DNA from: Alectoria sarmentosa
Taxonomy: Eukaryota; Ascomycota; Lecanoromycetes; Lecanorales; Parmeliaceae
Assembly: GCA_009733775.1 (NCBI GenBank)
Contig: WOGZ01000023.1
Span: 167,916 to 231,915, forward strand
Length of the DNA: 64,000 nt
Direction of reading: 5' to 3'
This document shows positions 45,652 to 57,582 of the stretch, piece after piece. The stretch's first letter is position 1; each line of letters begins with the position of its first letter. The notes under the pieces were generated by a model. It did not search any database and was not told the DNA's origin. It saw nothing but the letters and a program-made list of their open reading frames with translations. A program made the translations under genes and the position numbers.

Positions 45652-46179
45652 GGCTGCGATTCAACTTTTTAACACCAGAACATTTTTCCAGAATTCTTCA
45701 TAGGAGTCTTGTTAAGAGTCACTCGTGCAGTCATCCGTTCAAGTCATAAAGTCGTCGAATCCCTGTGGCATAGGTAATCACTCAGATCTTGACGTTGGAT
45801 TTTCCGAAGCGGACAAAAAAGGCAAGCGTTGCAATCCTGGACAGCGCCAGTATCAGCCCTAGCCCTATCTTCGGAAGGCGGACCCGTAGGGCAGCGCCCT
45901 AGAATATGAACAGGCCAGGCGCAATCTCGTCTTTAAGCGTACTCTATTGTCGGGGAAACCCTCCAAGTGGGGCGTTATCCGAGAACTTGGTGCGGGAATC
46001 TTGGCGTCCCAGGACTTTCTGGACCTCCGTAAAAATGCAGGGATTGGCGATATTCTTGAACGTGCCTACCTAGGGAACAAGACCACGGGTGCTATTTCTC
46101 CAAGCTCAAGGCCTCTTCACATCAGTCGTCATTTTTTCCCTCCCCATCTTTGGTACCCTCTAAAGATCCTTGGCACATA
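45652..46179. promoter_or_regulatory. Divergent promoter region, dis3 and vma13
   Basis: The 528 bp separate two start codons facing apart. I see no separate gene. Open frames at 45947-46180 are non-coding in character. Confidence 0.45.
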
Positions 46180-47687
46180 ATGTCACTCGATCCTCCGACT
46201 TACTTGAGCTCCCTGCAAAACAACATCCGAGCAAGGCCAATACCGTGGGAGGGAGCCGTACGAGCAGGCACTATTACCGACAATGACCTCAAGACCATCA
46301 AAGCTGTAGACAAGGTTCGAAAGGAACAGAGGAAACAGACTGTGGAGAGCGATGTGGAATCCTATCAATCCCTCATACTCGGTGGAGACAAAGGCAAAAG
46401 TGTACTGGAGTCTGCGTCAAAACGAGCAGATGTCATCCAGTATATGCTCGTACTGACTGGGGATCTAATCAATGGTACTTCTTCCAGGCCAACGAACATT
46501 GCAATTTGCTCAGGGGTGCTGACAGTTGACCTTCAGACGTCCCCAGTCTTGCCTCCAAGCTCCTGGAGCACCCAGAACCATACAAACCTATCGTGCCTTA
46601 TCTCTCACACTCCACCAATCCAGAAGACCCCATCCCACTCCTAGCTTCCTCTGTCTTGACCAGTATTCTCTCAACAGCACAGACACAGTCGCCAAAGTCA
46701 AATCCGAGAACAGACGAAGCGCTCACAAAGCTCTACAAATACCTCTCCACGTTGACGACAAGTCAGGACAGTGGCTTACAAGATATTGCCGTACAGGAAT
46801 ACTCCTCTCTGTTGAGATCGAAGAAAGCACGTGAATCATTCTGGAGCCAACGTGAAGAGACTCTAACCCCTCTCCTCGACATCCTGCGAGCGGCAGCTGG
46901 CGCAAGCAAAGACAGCGACTCCACATTATTCAACGGAGGCAGCAGTATCCGCAGTGCCACAGAAGCAGGTATCAGTGGCGGGGTCAGCCTCCAACTCCTC
47001 TACCACGTCCTCCTCGCAATCTGGCAGCTAAGCTTTGAAGCCTCCTTAATAGGCAGAGGCCTAGAAAAGGAACAAGAGCTTATACCCCTCTATACCCAAC
47101 TCCTCCGCCTCTCTCCTAAAGAAAAAACCACCCGTATCCTCCTCTCCACCCTGTTGAATCTATTATCCGCTCCCCCTAATAAGTCCACCCTCCTTCCTAT
47201 CGCTACAACCGCGCGCCTACCTGCCCTCCTCTCCAACCTCAAAGGCCGCCATCTAGCCGACCCAGACCTCCTAGACGACCTGAAAGACCTCACAGAAATG
47301 CTAGACGAATACACAAGTTCTCAAACCACCTTCGATGAATACGCCGCGGAACTATCCACAGGGAAACTACGCTGGAGCCCACCCCATCGAGACGTCAATT
47401 TCTGGCACGAAAATGCACGAAAGATCTTGGATGATGATGGAGGTGCGCTGCCAAAAGTGCTAGCGGAGATCATAGGAAAGAGTTGGGACGATGAGAAGCA
47501 GGTTTTGGCTATTGCGTGTAATGATGTGGGCTGGCTGGTGAAGGAAGCCCCGGAGAAGAGGCAGGGATTGGAGAAATTGGGCATTAAGGGAAGGGTCATG
47601 GAATTGATGACGGACAAGGATGAGACTGTTCGTTGGGAGAGTTTGAGAGCTGTGGGGGAGTGGATGAGGTATAGTTTCGATGATTGA
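46180..47687 (+). CDS. vma13: V-type proton ATPase subunit H (Vma13)
   Basis: This is the regulatory H subunit of the vacuolar proton pump; it bridges V1 and Vo and is required for ATP-driven pumping. Exons are 46180-46474 and 46537-47687, giving 481 aa, as in other fungi. The fold is HEAT/armadillo-like helical: the N-terminal block has IPWEGAVRAGTIT and DVESYQSLILGG. The middle has SLQLLYHVLLAIWQLSFE and TRILLSTLLNLLS. The C-terminal domain carries LRWSPPHRDVNFWHENARK, VLAIACNDVGWLVKEAP and RWESLRAVGEWM, all family hallmarks. The ATG at 46180 is the first in frame consistent with the family N-terminus. Confidence 0.95.
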
Positions 47688-48148
47688 GGGCAGAGATACT
47701 TGTGATGTGTGTCAGTTGTGCATAGAGATGAGCAAATAGTGGCACAGGCGAGATGATCGTATCCCCACAATGAGGCTAATTGGAGGTCCGGTCTGGCTCG
47801 TGGTGGAAAGTATGAAAAGGAATTGTGACATAAAGAAGGGGGTTCAAATGTACAAAGTACTATGATAATGCATGTTTTCTTGAACTTCAGACGCTCGTTA
47901 CGCTCTCAGAACAGTGACCTTGACCTTCAATCACGTAATTCCAAGCCTCAAAACAATTAATCGAGACGTGAGATTATGGCTTAGATACCTAGATAAATCT
48001 GGCAACGATAGGCGCCCTCAAGACAAAAAATGTCACAAAACGCAAAGTATCCAAAGCAAGCATTGGAGAAAATCATCAAACATTCCCATCCCCTCAAAGC
48101 CAAATCCACGTAATTGTCGAAGCATCACAAACCCTTCCCATGCCGCTG
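47688..48148. other. Convergent intergenic region, vma13 and med16
   Basis: The 461 bp lie between two 3' ends; nothing else is seen. Confidence 0.5.
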
Positions 48149-51100
48149 TCAATATCCCGTCCCATTTCCATCTTCCTCTCCCCCAACCATCCACCAGCTT
48201 CCGCACAAACAGTGCTTCATTTGCGAGACCATCACGCTCGCCGTCCTCGTGGGCAGCAGATCTTCCATTACAGCAGCACATCTGGTGCATCTCCTCGTGC
48301 TCACATTCTTCAATTCTATCTTACGCATAGCATCCAAGGGATGTTCCTTCCTCCATCTCTTGCTACTATTGTCGTTTGTGAGGCCCAACGATGCGATGTT
48401 GGCAAAGTAGAGTTCTGCAACGTTGACTTCTTCTTTCAATGAAACTGCTGTGACGGTCAGGAGATCTTTTACAGGTCCCAGTAGGATATCTGGGATTTCG
48501 CCCTTGACGAGCATAATCTTCTCCATATTACTCCGTTCGATCTCGCTGAGACCGGACGCTTGATAGGCACCCCTGATGCTGTTTTCAATTTGTGACAAAA
48601 TACGCTCAAATTGCGATACCGTCACCAGGGATTTCTGGAATACGGCTCCGAGCTCTTGATAAGCCAGTCTTAGGGGTGTCTGCGATTGCTGACTCTTGCA
48701 GGCTTGCATGAAGGCTTTCAAGGGGTTGCAGTTGTATTTGAGGAAATTGCGGGATGAGGAGACGAGGATGAGGAGCAAAGCTGGGCTATTCGTTTCACGG
48801 ACTAGACGGTACTCAGTTGGGTCTCGAACAGATTGGGAATGCTGCGGTAGCTTACCCCTGGCGTTGAGGGCATCAAGACTTATGTTTCCTGCTCCATCGC
48901 TGTGGTCTTCAAGGTAGTCTCCGAGTACGAAGAGCTCGTCGACGATGTAGCTGATCAGCGTCATCGACCATGATACTAAGCCAATCAGGACATGGACGGT
49001 TTCTGATCTGGAATTAGTCTTCTTTGTGTAAAAAATTCCGGGATCTTCGGCGTACCTGGCTTGCCAAGTTCGTTCTCAACACCGGGTTTTCTACTGATGG
49101 TCCCCATAAACACCATAACGACGGATCTTATATTCAGGAACGCCCAAGCCAAAATGGCCGAGACTGATGACCGATGACTCCCTCCAGCGTAACCAAGTGC
49201 CGCTTGGACACTCAGACATCGCTGAAGAATTAAGCCTTGATTTGACTGAAGCAATTGTTGCAGCTGCGGATCGATGGAATAGTCAACATGGACCCCAATG
49301 GTGCGATACAGTTCGCTCAAGAAGTGTGACTTGAATGTGTCGGCACTGAATAGTGTCGGAGGATGGCCTGCCTGTACCTGGCCGTGCAAGTATTGATTAG
49401 AAAAAGCTTGCAATGCCGCGACAATGTCCTCGTTGTTCAAATTATTGAGAGAAGCAACCGATGACTGCATTACGAAGGCTTCGGCGATCAGTTCGAGTCG
49501 CGCTATGTATGTCAGCATATACAAGAGGTGGTTGCGGTGCATACAAACCTTCATCTATTTGGTCATTTGTATGCTCGTCCTCCAACTGCATAGAGCTCAG
49601 AGATGCCAAATGCTGCTCGTCGAGAGAAATGGCAGCACAGGCATTAGGAGACAAGGTAGTATGCAAGCCTATAGATCATGAGAAGCTGTCCTCACGATTG
49701 GGGCACCCAGCGTCTGGGGCGAATAAGTTCAACATGCAACTTACAGAATCTACTCCCTGGAAAATAGAGACCAATCTGCGCCATGCTTGAGATCTGATCT
49801 TTTCCATCTCGAGGAACTACGTTCATGTTTGTAGTCTCTCGATATTCAACCAAACCCTCGCAATACACCATGGCCAGAACGGGCCTCAGACTCAATTGCT
49901 GGATGGAGAGTAGGGCTCTTGGGAGCAAGATGTCACCCGATCTCTTCATAAGGATCTCAGACTTGGAATGACTCGTTAGACAATGTTAGAATCAAGCTCT
50001 GAGCGATGTGACTTACAGGAAGCTCCGCAACCGGCGATGCACTGGTCCTCTTCGAAGACAGTGAGTTGAAGCTTGTATGTAACTTTGGCGTTGCAATTTG
50101 CAACTCCCATTTGCCCAGTACTGTAGCTTGTACCGCAACCGCCGGAGAATTCTGGAAGTGATCAGAGACGTATGAAAACGAAGCGAGAAGAATTGGAGGC
50201 GTTGGTTCCTTGTTAGCAGACCTCGGTCCTGGTGGTAGAAACTCAAGGATTGACAGTTGACGGCGCGATTGCATGCCATCATACTGTGCTGAAGCGTCAT
50301 CCGGATTCTCATCAAGTGGAACGCAGTGATTCAGGACTTTGAGATGCTGTAGGCCTATGCTTTGATGCTCGAAATCTAGGCTGATTCGATATACCCGAAG
50401 TTCCTTTTCGTTGTTATACGTTGCAAGAAGAAGGGGACTTTCTTGTTATGTAGGTCAGTGACTGTCTCAAAGCTTGGGAGACGATCCTCACCCTTATCTG
50501 GGCTCTTGTTATCTGCAATCTTTTCCGGACACATTGTGGCGTGGGTCAGAAGCTCGGATGGACTAGCAATGTTCTCTGACTCGCTTTTGAAATCTTGCCA
50601 TCGATTATCTTGTCCCTGATACAACACTCTGATCATTCCACTCCTTGTGACTGCTACCAAAGCAGCCTTCTGGGGGCTGTTGACTTGCTGGTAGGGATTA
50701 CGGGGTCCCAGCAATCTTTGCTGAGACACGGTGAAATTCCACTGGTCTTTGGCTTTGAGCATGGGCTTGGGGAAATAAGACTGCACCGCTGTCAACCGAG
50801 TTCATAGCATCCACATTGCAATCAGACGGCGATCATACTGGTCTCTCTAAATGTAACCATGTCAGTCCAATCACAGCACTTAGATGGTCTTCTGGGTCGA
50901 GGACGCAGCGCCTATAGAGACTCATGCGATTGATAGCAATGAATACGCTGTAGATCGATATCTGGCCGAAAACGTCCACAATTGCCAATTCGTTACCGTG
51001 ATGACTCCAGGACAGATGAACCAATTGGTGTTCACTATGCGCAGTAGCGACACCGTCTACCAAATGTTCTTTGCTCATCCTCCACTGGCCATCGGAAGAA

Positions 51101-51370
51101 TCACACATCAGGTTACGTACAACCACATTGCACCCATCGCGAGTGATGTAGGCGATGCAGCCATTTCTAGACCAAACCAATTTCCTAGCTAGTTCTTAGA
51201 GATTCCGAAGCACAACGCTGGAAGTTCACAACGTACTGGCAGCATCCGCTAAGAGCTAATTCGTCCACTCGTTGGAGTAAGCCTTTCGGAAGAGGTTCAG
51301 GGAGGTGCAATGAGTGACCGTCTCCAACATCTCCGACGTCTCCAAAGAGATCGTCAAGATCATCCTCCAT
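48149..51370 (-). CDS. med16: Mediator complex subunit 16 (Med16/Sin4)
   Basis: Med16 is a tail-module subunit of Mediator that relays activators to RNA polymerase II. Nine exons on the minus strand: 51237-51370, 50839-51184, 50492-50780, 50017-50441, 49745-49961, 49549-49668, 49056-49502, 48856-49002 and 48149-48801, giving 925 aa. The N-terminal half is a WD40-like beta-propeller (KLVWSRNGCIAYI, LVHLSWSHHGNELAIVDVFG, LVAVTRSGMIRVLYQ). The C-terminal half is helical (LGYAGGSHRSS, FLNIRSVVMVFM). The end has a zinc-like cluster, CTRCAAVMEDLLP to KHCLCGSWW, typical of fungal Med16. The acidic MEDDLDDLFGDVGDVG start is also typical. The eighth intron (48802-48855) is 54 bp with no in-frame stop. 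Many introns make single boundaries uncertain, but all phases close. Confidence 0.87.
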
Positions 51371-52057
51371 GATCAAAGGTCTGACCCCCTCACATCAATT
51401 TTTTATATATGAAAAGATGTTGATTGAACAGCGTGATACAAGTTATTGCGCTCACGCTTCATTGCTAGAATAAAAATGCCGCAATCCCAGCCAAGAAGGA
51501 ACGAATTTTTCACGCCCAGCCCAATTGCTTATTGACCGCGCCGTAGTAGAATCTGGAAGCTGCGCACTCATTCACCGTGTATCTAGGCTAACTATTGACT
51601 GCGCCTACTATTCATGAATAGGACAGATAAGTGAACATGAGATCTATTCGTTGAAGTCTAATATGTGCCTAAGTTGGTCTTCATGGAGGAAGCATTGAAG
51701 GTGCATCGTCTATTATTGGCTCCGGTGAGAACTCTCCTTAGAAGATCATAATGATTAAGGGTGAAAAATTGAGGTAAACAAAGGAGTAAACAAAAGGCAG
51801 TTATTGTGAGAGGGGCTTTTTGCGGCTAAAATAAGCGGCGCGATCATCGCTGCGAATCCTGAGATCAAGCCCATTCACACCATTCACGATTCCGCTCTTG
51901 TTATTCTTCTCGACTTCACTGCCGAAGAGATTCCAGACGATTCCGGAGACATTATACATCTTTTTCCCCATTCCACCTTCTATCCTGTCAACCTCTTTCT
52001 ATCATGTTCCAAACCAGAACCCTGATCGCAGCGACCAAGTGACCGCAATCTCACATC
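51371..52057. promoter_or_regulatory. Divergent promoter region, med16 and sirtuin
   Basis: The 687 bp separate divergent start codons. A short direct repeat (AAGGAGTAAACAAA-like) lies near 51780. The last 150 bp are CT-rich before the sirtuin ATG. No gene is seen. Confidence 0.45.
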
Positions 52058-54049
52058 ATGGATAGCGACAGCGGCTTGAGCGATCTGTCCTCAGAGCTGA
52101 GCTCTATCAGATCTGTGTCGCCTCCACCTCTTGATTACCCATCTCCACAATCAACCCAAGAAAATGGCGGAAACATCTCCACTAGTCAGAATGAGTCGCG
52201 AAAGCGCCCTCGAGAATCGGATGATCTACCTCCAGCGAAGAAGAGAAAGTCAGTGGAGGCAAAACCAAGGACAACCGCTCACCTAGATCTGCAATCGCCT
52301 TCATCTGCGGCTGATCAGAGCTCTCAATTGGGCCTACTACTGAAGGTCCTGCGGAAAAGGAGGAAAATCGTGGTGATTGCTGGGGCTGGGATATCTACTG
52401 CTGCTGGAGGTGAGTGCTGCGCTACACTCCCAGCTGCATGTTGGGCTGCTAACGAAACTACAGTTCCGGACTTTCGGTCATCAAACGGCCTCTTCAACAC
52501 TCTCAGGAGCGATAACAAGCTCAAAGCCTCCGGCAAGCATTTATTCGACGCTTCAGTTTATCAAACAGACGACTCAACATCCTCTTTCCACGACATGGTT
52601 CGCACACTGTCGCAACTCGTAAGCGACGCAAAGCCTACAATATTTCATGAGATGCTAGCAACCCTCGCAAGTGAGGGCCGGCTCATGCGCCTGTACACGC
52701 AAAACGTCGATGGTATAGATACGTCGCTCCCACCCCTGGAAACAAAGGTCCCTTTGGAAAACAAAGGACCATGGCCGCAGACGATTCAATTGCATGGGAG
52801 CTTGGAGAAGATGGTGTGCACCAAATGCAACAAGCTCTCACCTTTCGAAGCTGCCTTGTTCAGCGGTCCAGTACCACCATTGTGCACTCAGTGTATGGAG
52901 AATGACCAGATCCGCACCGATGTTGCCGGGAAACGAAGTCATGGCATTGGCAGACTTCGTCCGAGGATGGTATTATACAACGAGTCAAACCCGGATGACG
53001 AAGCTATTGGAGCAGTAGTGAAAGCGGATCTCTTGAAGCGGCCCGATGCAGTCATTGTAGTGGGCACAAGTATGGAGATTCCAGGTGTCAAGAGAATGGT
53101 CCGGGAGATGTGTGGGATAGTGAGAGATAGAAGAGACGGAGTTGCAATATGGATTAATCGCGGTCCACCACCAATAGGCAAAGAATTTGAAGATTGTTGG
53201 GATCTAGTGGTCGCTGGGGATTGCGACAAGGTTGCACAAAGTGCGAACATGCGGCGGTGGAACGATGAAGGCAATGACTACAAGGACTGCACCGAATCCG
53301 AGGCGGAAAGGGCAAAGGAGAAGGAGACTGGAATCAAAGTGATCGTCGAGCCGACAAAGAGGAAGAGTGTGACCCCAAATAGAAGCGCCTCGCCGAAGAA
53401 CGAGAACACTCCTGCCATGATGACTCCAGGAGAAAGTCCTATGTCGAAAGCGACGAAGCTTCCGAAAGCCTTCATCGTCCCTCCGTTAAGGCTGTCAGAT
53501 GCGAAAGAGAACTCGAAGACCACGGGTCGTCCGAAAGGAGCAGGAAACAACAATGGTGTCAAAAAGACGTCGATAAGCAAGACCAAAGGCTCAAAGATCT
53601 CAAATATATCTGAGAATTCGAAGATCAACTTCAAAGTCACCAAACCCCACAAGCCTATTGCCGATTCAGTAAAGCTAGTCTCGCATTCCGAAGCCCCTCG
53701 TTCACCTAGCAAGGAAAGAACGACGAAGTCCTTGAAACCTCGTCCATCACCTACAAATCAAGAAAAAGCGAAGAGATTGCTTGCTAGCATCAACGAGCCC
53801 TTTGACGATACGGCGATTCCTATGATGCCCATATCACCTCAATCAGCACGCAACAATGGCCCTGTGAGCCCTTCTAGATCCCTCGCTGAGAGCCTCAAGC
53901 TTGAGAAAGTCGAAATACCCATAAAAGTCGAGATACTTGCTGAGGCCGAAGAGATCCGGGACTCTCGCAAACTCAAGCGAATGAGCGAAGAGAGGATCTC
54001 ACCGACCGGAAACGTACCGTCTGACATGGCCCAGCTACTACACTTTTGA
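52058..54049 (+). CDS. NAD-dependent protein deacetylase, Hst3/Hst4-type sirtuin
   Basis: This is a class I sirtuin, probably a nuclear histone deacetylase of the Hst3/Hst4 group (H3K56 deacetylation, genome stability). Exons are 52058-52409 and 52464-54049, giving 645 aa. The N-terminus has an NLS-like basic cluster (RKRPRESDD, PPAKKRK). The catalytic core starts at IAGAGIS (about 107), continues as VPDFRSSNGLF after the intron, and has TQNVDGID (about 196) and the catalytic His (about 228) in IQLHGSLEKM. The zinc ligands are CTKC (about 236/239) and CTQC (about 258/261). Then come GIGRLRPRMVLYNE and VVGTSMEIPG. The last 240 residues are disordered and rich in Lys, Ser-Pro and Thr-Pro. The intron is 54 bp and open in frame, so an unspliced 663-aa form is also possible. 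Confidence 0.88.
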   Translation: MDSDSGLSDLSSELSSIRSVSPPPLDYPSPQSTQENGGNISTSQNESRKRPRESDDLPPAKKRKSVEAKPRTTAHLDLQSPSSAADQSSQLGLLLKVLRKRRKIVVIAGAGISTAAGGECCATLPAACWAANETTVPDFRSSNGLFNTLRSDNKLKASGKHLFDASVYQTDDSTSSFHDMVRTLSQLVSDAKPTIFHEMLATLASEGRLMRLYTQNVDGIDTSLPPLETKVPLENKGPWPQTIQLHGSLEKMVCTKCNKLSPFEAALFSGPVPPLCTQCMENDQIRTDVAGKRSHGIGRLRPRMVLYNESNPDDEAIGAVVKADLLKRPDAVIVVGTSMEIPGVKRMVREMCGIVRDRRDGVAIWINRGPPPIGKEFEDCWDLVVAGDCDKVAQSANMRRWNDEGNDYKDCTESEAERAKEKETGIKVIVEPTKRKSVTPNRSASPKNENTPAMMTPGESPMSKATKLPKAFIVPPLRLSDAKENSKTTGRPKGAGNNNGVKKTSISKTKGSKISNISENSKINFKVTKPHKPIADSVKLVSHSEAPRSPSKERTTKSLKPRPSPTNQEKAKRLLASINEPFDDTAIPMMPISPQSARNNGPVSPSRSLAESLKLEKVEIPIKVEILAEAEEIRDSRKLKRMSEERISPTGNVPSDMAQLLHF

Positions 54050-54912
54050 TGATACAGAGATCGCTTAGCATGGTCGACGAATGCTCAGTATTATGTGTGA
54101 GATAGGTGGATTTGTTTTTGAACAAGAGATACCCAAATGTCGATTTATGGTGCCGCTGAAGTTTGTCCTGGACGTTGCCCTTACGGTCGAATCGAGGGCA
54201 GGGCCTCTCCCCTTTGGAGCTGGGGTGGCATTGCATTGTTATACGTCACATTTTCATTTTTCTAGGCTTTTGAGCGCGGATTGACTCGAATGGGAGACCG
54301 CTGCGATTTGAGAAAACAACCCGGAATTCTCAAAAAGGGCACACATCTGAATCTAATATAGCGGCACTTGTAATTACATAGCTTGTCTCTGTACATACTC
54401 GATGAGTATGTACAAAGTTGAAAAGGCGCTTTGAAGCTAAGACTTCTGATGCTCGGGATTGTCACGGTGCAATCTTCACGTAGTTCTGGATGTTGACGAA
54501 ACAGCCTGGCCCTGGCATTGCTCCGTATCAATCTCGCTATGCGAGCTCTTGTCTACTCGCAGAACACAGTAGGGAAATCTTTCCATCTGTTACGCAAAAC
54601 GCCTAAATACGAACGACGCTTGTGTTTCAGATGTTGATGATAGCTTTAACCACTACTCTAGTCCAGATTACGACCACGACCAAGTACAACAATTTTCCAA
54701 TCGTTGAAGAGTGAAGACTCGCACGCCGAGATTATCCTCTATGCCGCCATCGTAGAGTCGAAATTGGCGACACAGCGCAAATGCGTATGCGGTCCTATCT
54801 GGACTGCACCTTTCATCCTTGATCCTTCTCAACAATCTCTTACGTGCCTGTTGCTAGATTCGATGACCACAAATTTCCTTTGTAACAACCTGTATTCCTT
54901 TCTCGTCCCCCC
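54050..54912. other. Intergenic region after the sirtuin gene
   Basis: The 863 bp hold the sirtuin 3' flank and sequence upstream of the LamG relic. An ORF from 54704 overlaps the relic in another frame and is only partly protein-like. No independent gene is seen. Confidence 0.4.
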
Positions 54913-56995
54913 ATGGCTCTCTTCGACAAACCTGATGACGCAGGCTTTCGAAGATCTGGTCGCTCGGTCTCCCAAAGTCCCTCTCACGCCCACCGTCCCT
55001 GAGTCGGCGTATTTTGTCGTTACCGAGGTGCGCGAACTCGATTGGCTGAACTATGCAATCGTGCGCTCGGCTTTGGACTGGTGGGGCGCTGAGAAGGTCA
55101 ATATGGGTGCCAGTAGGGGAAGAGCTGCCCGGGCCAATGTGGTAACGGGTATCAATGCTGCAAAATATGACTGCGAGCGGTATGCTTGTGCCGAACGGAG
55201 TTTGGGATAAGACGCTGAATTTTGCGCAGCACACGGCAAATGTAGCGAGGATGAAGATACTATACGAGGAGGGCGGTGGGTTTTCCTGTCATAGCTGAGG
55301 ACGCCCGTTGACTAGTTGTCAAGGATATGTGGATCACGATCTGAAGGCATTGAAATCGTCAGACGATGTGATCCATGACGTCCAAAGCCGCTCGGTCATT
55401 TTACCACGAATGAACAAGGGCTCCGCTGGCCGTATAGTCAACCCAATGATAAGGCCAAAGCCCAATCTCCATTTCTGCAACGCTGGGTGGGAAAACATGA
55501 AAGCGTTGATTCTGGCGAATGGAATAAAACATCTGGTATTGCCCCCAAGGAGATGTATTACGCCGGCGATCCAGACTTGACTCTCCTATATAGTTTAGCT
55601 TGGCTATATCCCGAAGATCATCTTTCTGAGCACGGCAGCTGGGACATAATTAGTAAGACAACCGTATCTTTACCAAGATGTGGATAGGCAAGAGTTGGCA
55701 TGACATTGATCGTAGCTATGGTTTACATTTCTGGGCATTTGAAGCCGAAGGAGGGTCCAAACGACCTATTGGGGTCGACCTCAGTCCCGATATGGTGCGC
55801 AGTATTGATACGCCTCTCTTTTGCCGTATGCGAAAGTTGTTTGACAACGTAGATGGCTACTTTTCAACAACCTGGCAAAAGAATCCGAACTGTACTGTTT
55901 CGTGGTCGAAAGATCAAAGGGAGAATACCCATAGACTATTTGCGGACTATCATTTCAAAGATGACACCTCGGATATGAAGTGGGTCGACACGTCCGGGTA
56001 TCGAAATCATGGATGGGCGTTTCACATGAGCACTAATGCCACAGAGACGAATACTGTCAAAAAGCAGATCACCTAAAGATCACATGCTTTCCTGCCAGCA
56101 CCAGCAGGATGGGACTTGAGAGTTGGTACTGTGCGGATGACCTTCCAGCCGGAGAATTCAATTTTAGGCGATGGATGGAACGAAATAGAACCGGTTTGCT
56201 CAAGATCAGAATGGATTACTCTGGCGAAACTGTACTAAGCCGGACGTCCGACGCCTTTGGTCTGCCACAATTGAAGTTCGAATGGATTGGAAATATTGTG
56301 AATACTGAAGAGGAATACAAGGGCATCGAGGATACGTCGTGGACGAGCGCCGACGGGTGCGTGTGTCCAATCTCTCCATGTCCCTTTCGCTAGTACATCG
56401 ACAGCGGCTCGCCAAGCATATTGTCCATACCGATAATCGGGTTGGGCAGGCTACTCTAGACAGGTATTATGGCAAGGACATTGTGCTGACGCGGGTCACA
56501 GAATTTCCCTATCCGCATCCAACGTTAGCGAATTGGCCATCCTCTACGATAGGAGAGATACTGGAAAGATGTTGTTTTATCTCGACGGCAAAGCAATTTC
56601 CAACCGTACTCTCTCTCTCTCTCTCGTAGCATCGCCCAAGATCGCTGGGGAGGTATGGTTTGATGCGCGAGAATGGAACAATGACGATCTCGACACGGGA
56701 TTCCGAGAAACGGTATACCGTCTATCCATCTACGCAGACGTGGTGCCCCCACAAGCACTCGCTCGAGCTTGTAAGGCTTAACTAACTGCTTTCCAACGTC
56801 CAAGACTGCAATATCAATGGAGTGCTGATTCCCGGCCGGTTTACTAGCGGTACCTCCGCCTTTTCCAACTTTGACATTACCTCGCATCCTTTGTCAGCGC
56901 GGATACTTCTATTGATATGTTTGCTGTGGTTAGCAGCCCTCTTCGCGCGGCGGGCCATCGTCTCAAAATATGTGCGGTCATTTTGCCATCATTAG
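54913..56995 (+). pseudogene. Degenerate LamG-domain membrane protein gene
   Basis: Consecutive protein-like blocks occur in changing plus-strand frames. They run MALFDKPDDAGF (54913), LDWLNYAIVRSALDWW (about 55040), DLTLLYSLAWLYPEDHL (about 55570), then DRSYGLHFWAFEAEG and TTWQKNPNC up to DTSGYRNHGWAF (55678-56076). The last blocks are EFNFRRWMERN (56109), MLFYLDGKAISNRTL (about 56570), WFDAREWNNDDLDTGF (to 56781) and a hydrophobic helix ARILLLICLLWLAALFA (about 56900-56950) before TAG at 56993. The DxSGxxNHG, YLDGK and RLSIYADV elements fit a concanavalin A-like LamG domain with a C-terminal membrane anchor. Several stops and frame changes make it non-functional unless many unseen introns exist. 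It lies near the AT-rich block. Confidence 0.65.
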
Positions 56996-57582
56996 CAAGA
57001 AAAAGCATACCAATTGCTGCCATCTTCCTCCTAGCATCACTAGCTCTGCTCCGACGTACCGTCTGCTGAACGACGAAGCCACGCTGCTGACAGTAGACGA
57101 TGGATCCCGTACGGCCTATTAGTGCTCCCAAGGCTGCAGTTAAGATCTGCCATCCAAACTCCTTCAGGCGTAGATTCGAGCGAATTCGAAGGAGCAGCTG
57201 ACCATATAGTAGTCACAATCGGGGTGTAAGACCGATGAGCAAGCCACAAAGGTAATCGTTGTTTTAAAATAGAAGAACATGGACCGTGGGTTGCATATTC
57301 GCCATGGGCGAAGACTGAGGTCTCCAAAAACGAGCAAGGCGGAGACTATGGTTTATGTGGACTACTTCCTGGACTCCGCGAGGTAATTGTCAGGACGATA
57401 CATGCATGAGGTTGATGCTAAACAAAAGCAACATAGTTAATGGCAGCACCATGCTTATTGTCTCAATTCACAATTGTGGAGCTTACTCTCCGTAGTCCTT
57501 CTCTGCTCACATGGATTGCACTCTATCATACAATGATGATGCTGCACAAACGTAGTCTCTATGAGAAATACCAACCAACCTA
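56996..57582. other. Intergenic region between the LamG relic and uL10m
   Basis: The 587 bp begin with another short hydrophobic plus-strand segment (IPIAAIFLLASLALL, about 57008-57050), possibly more of the relic. The rest shows nothing recognisable. Confidence 0.4.
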
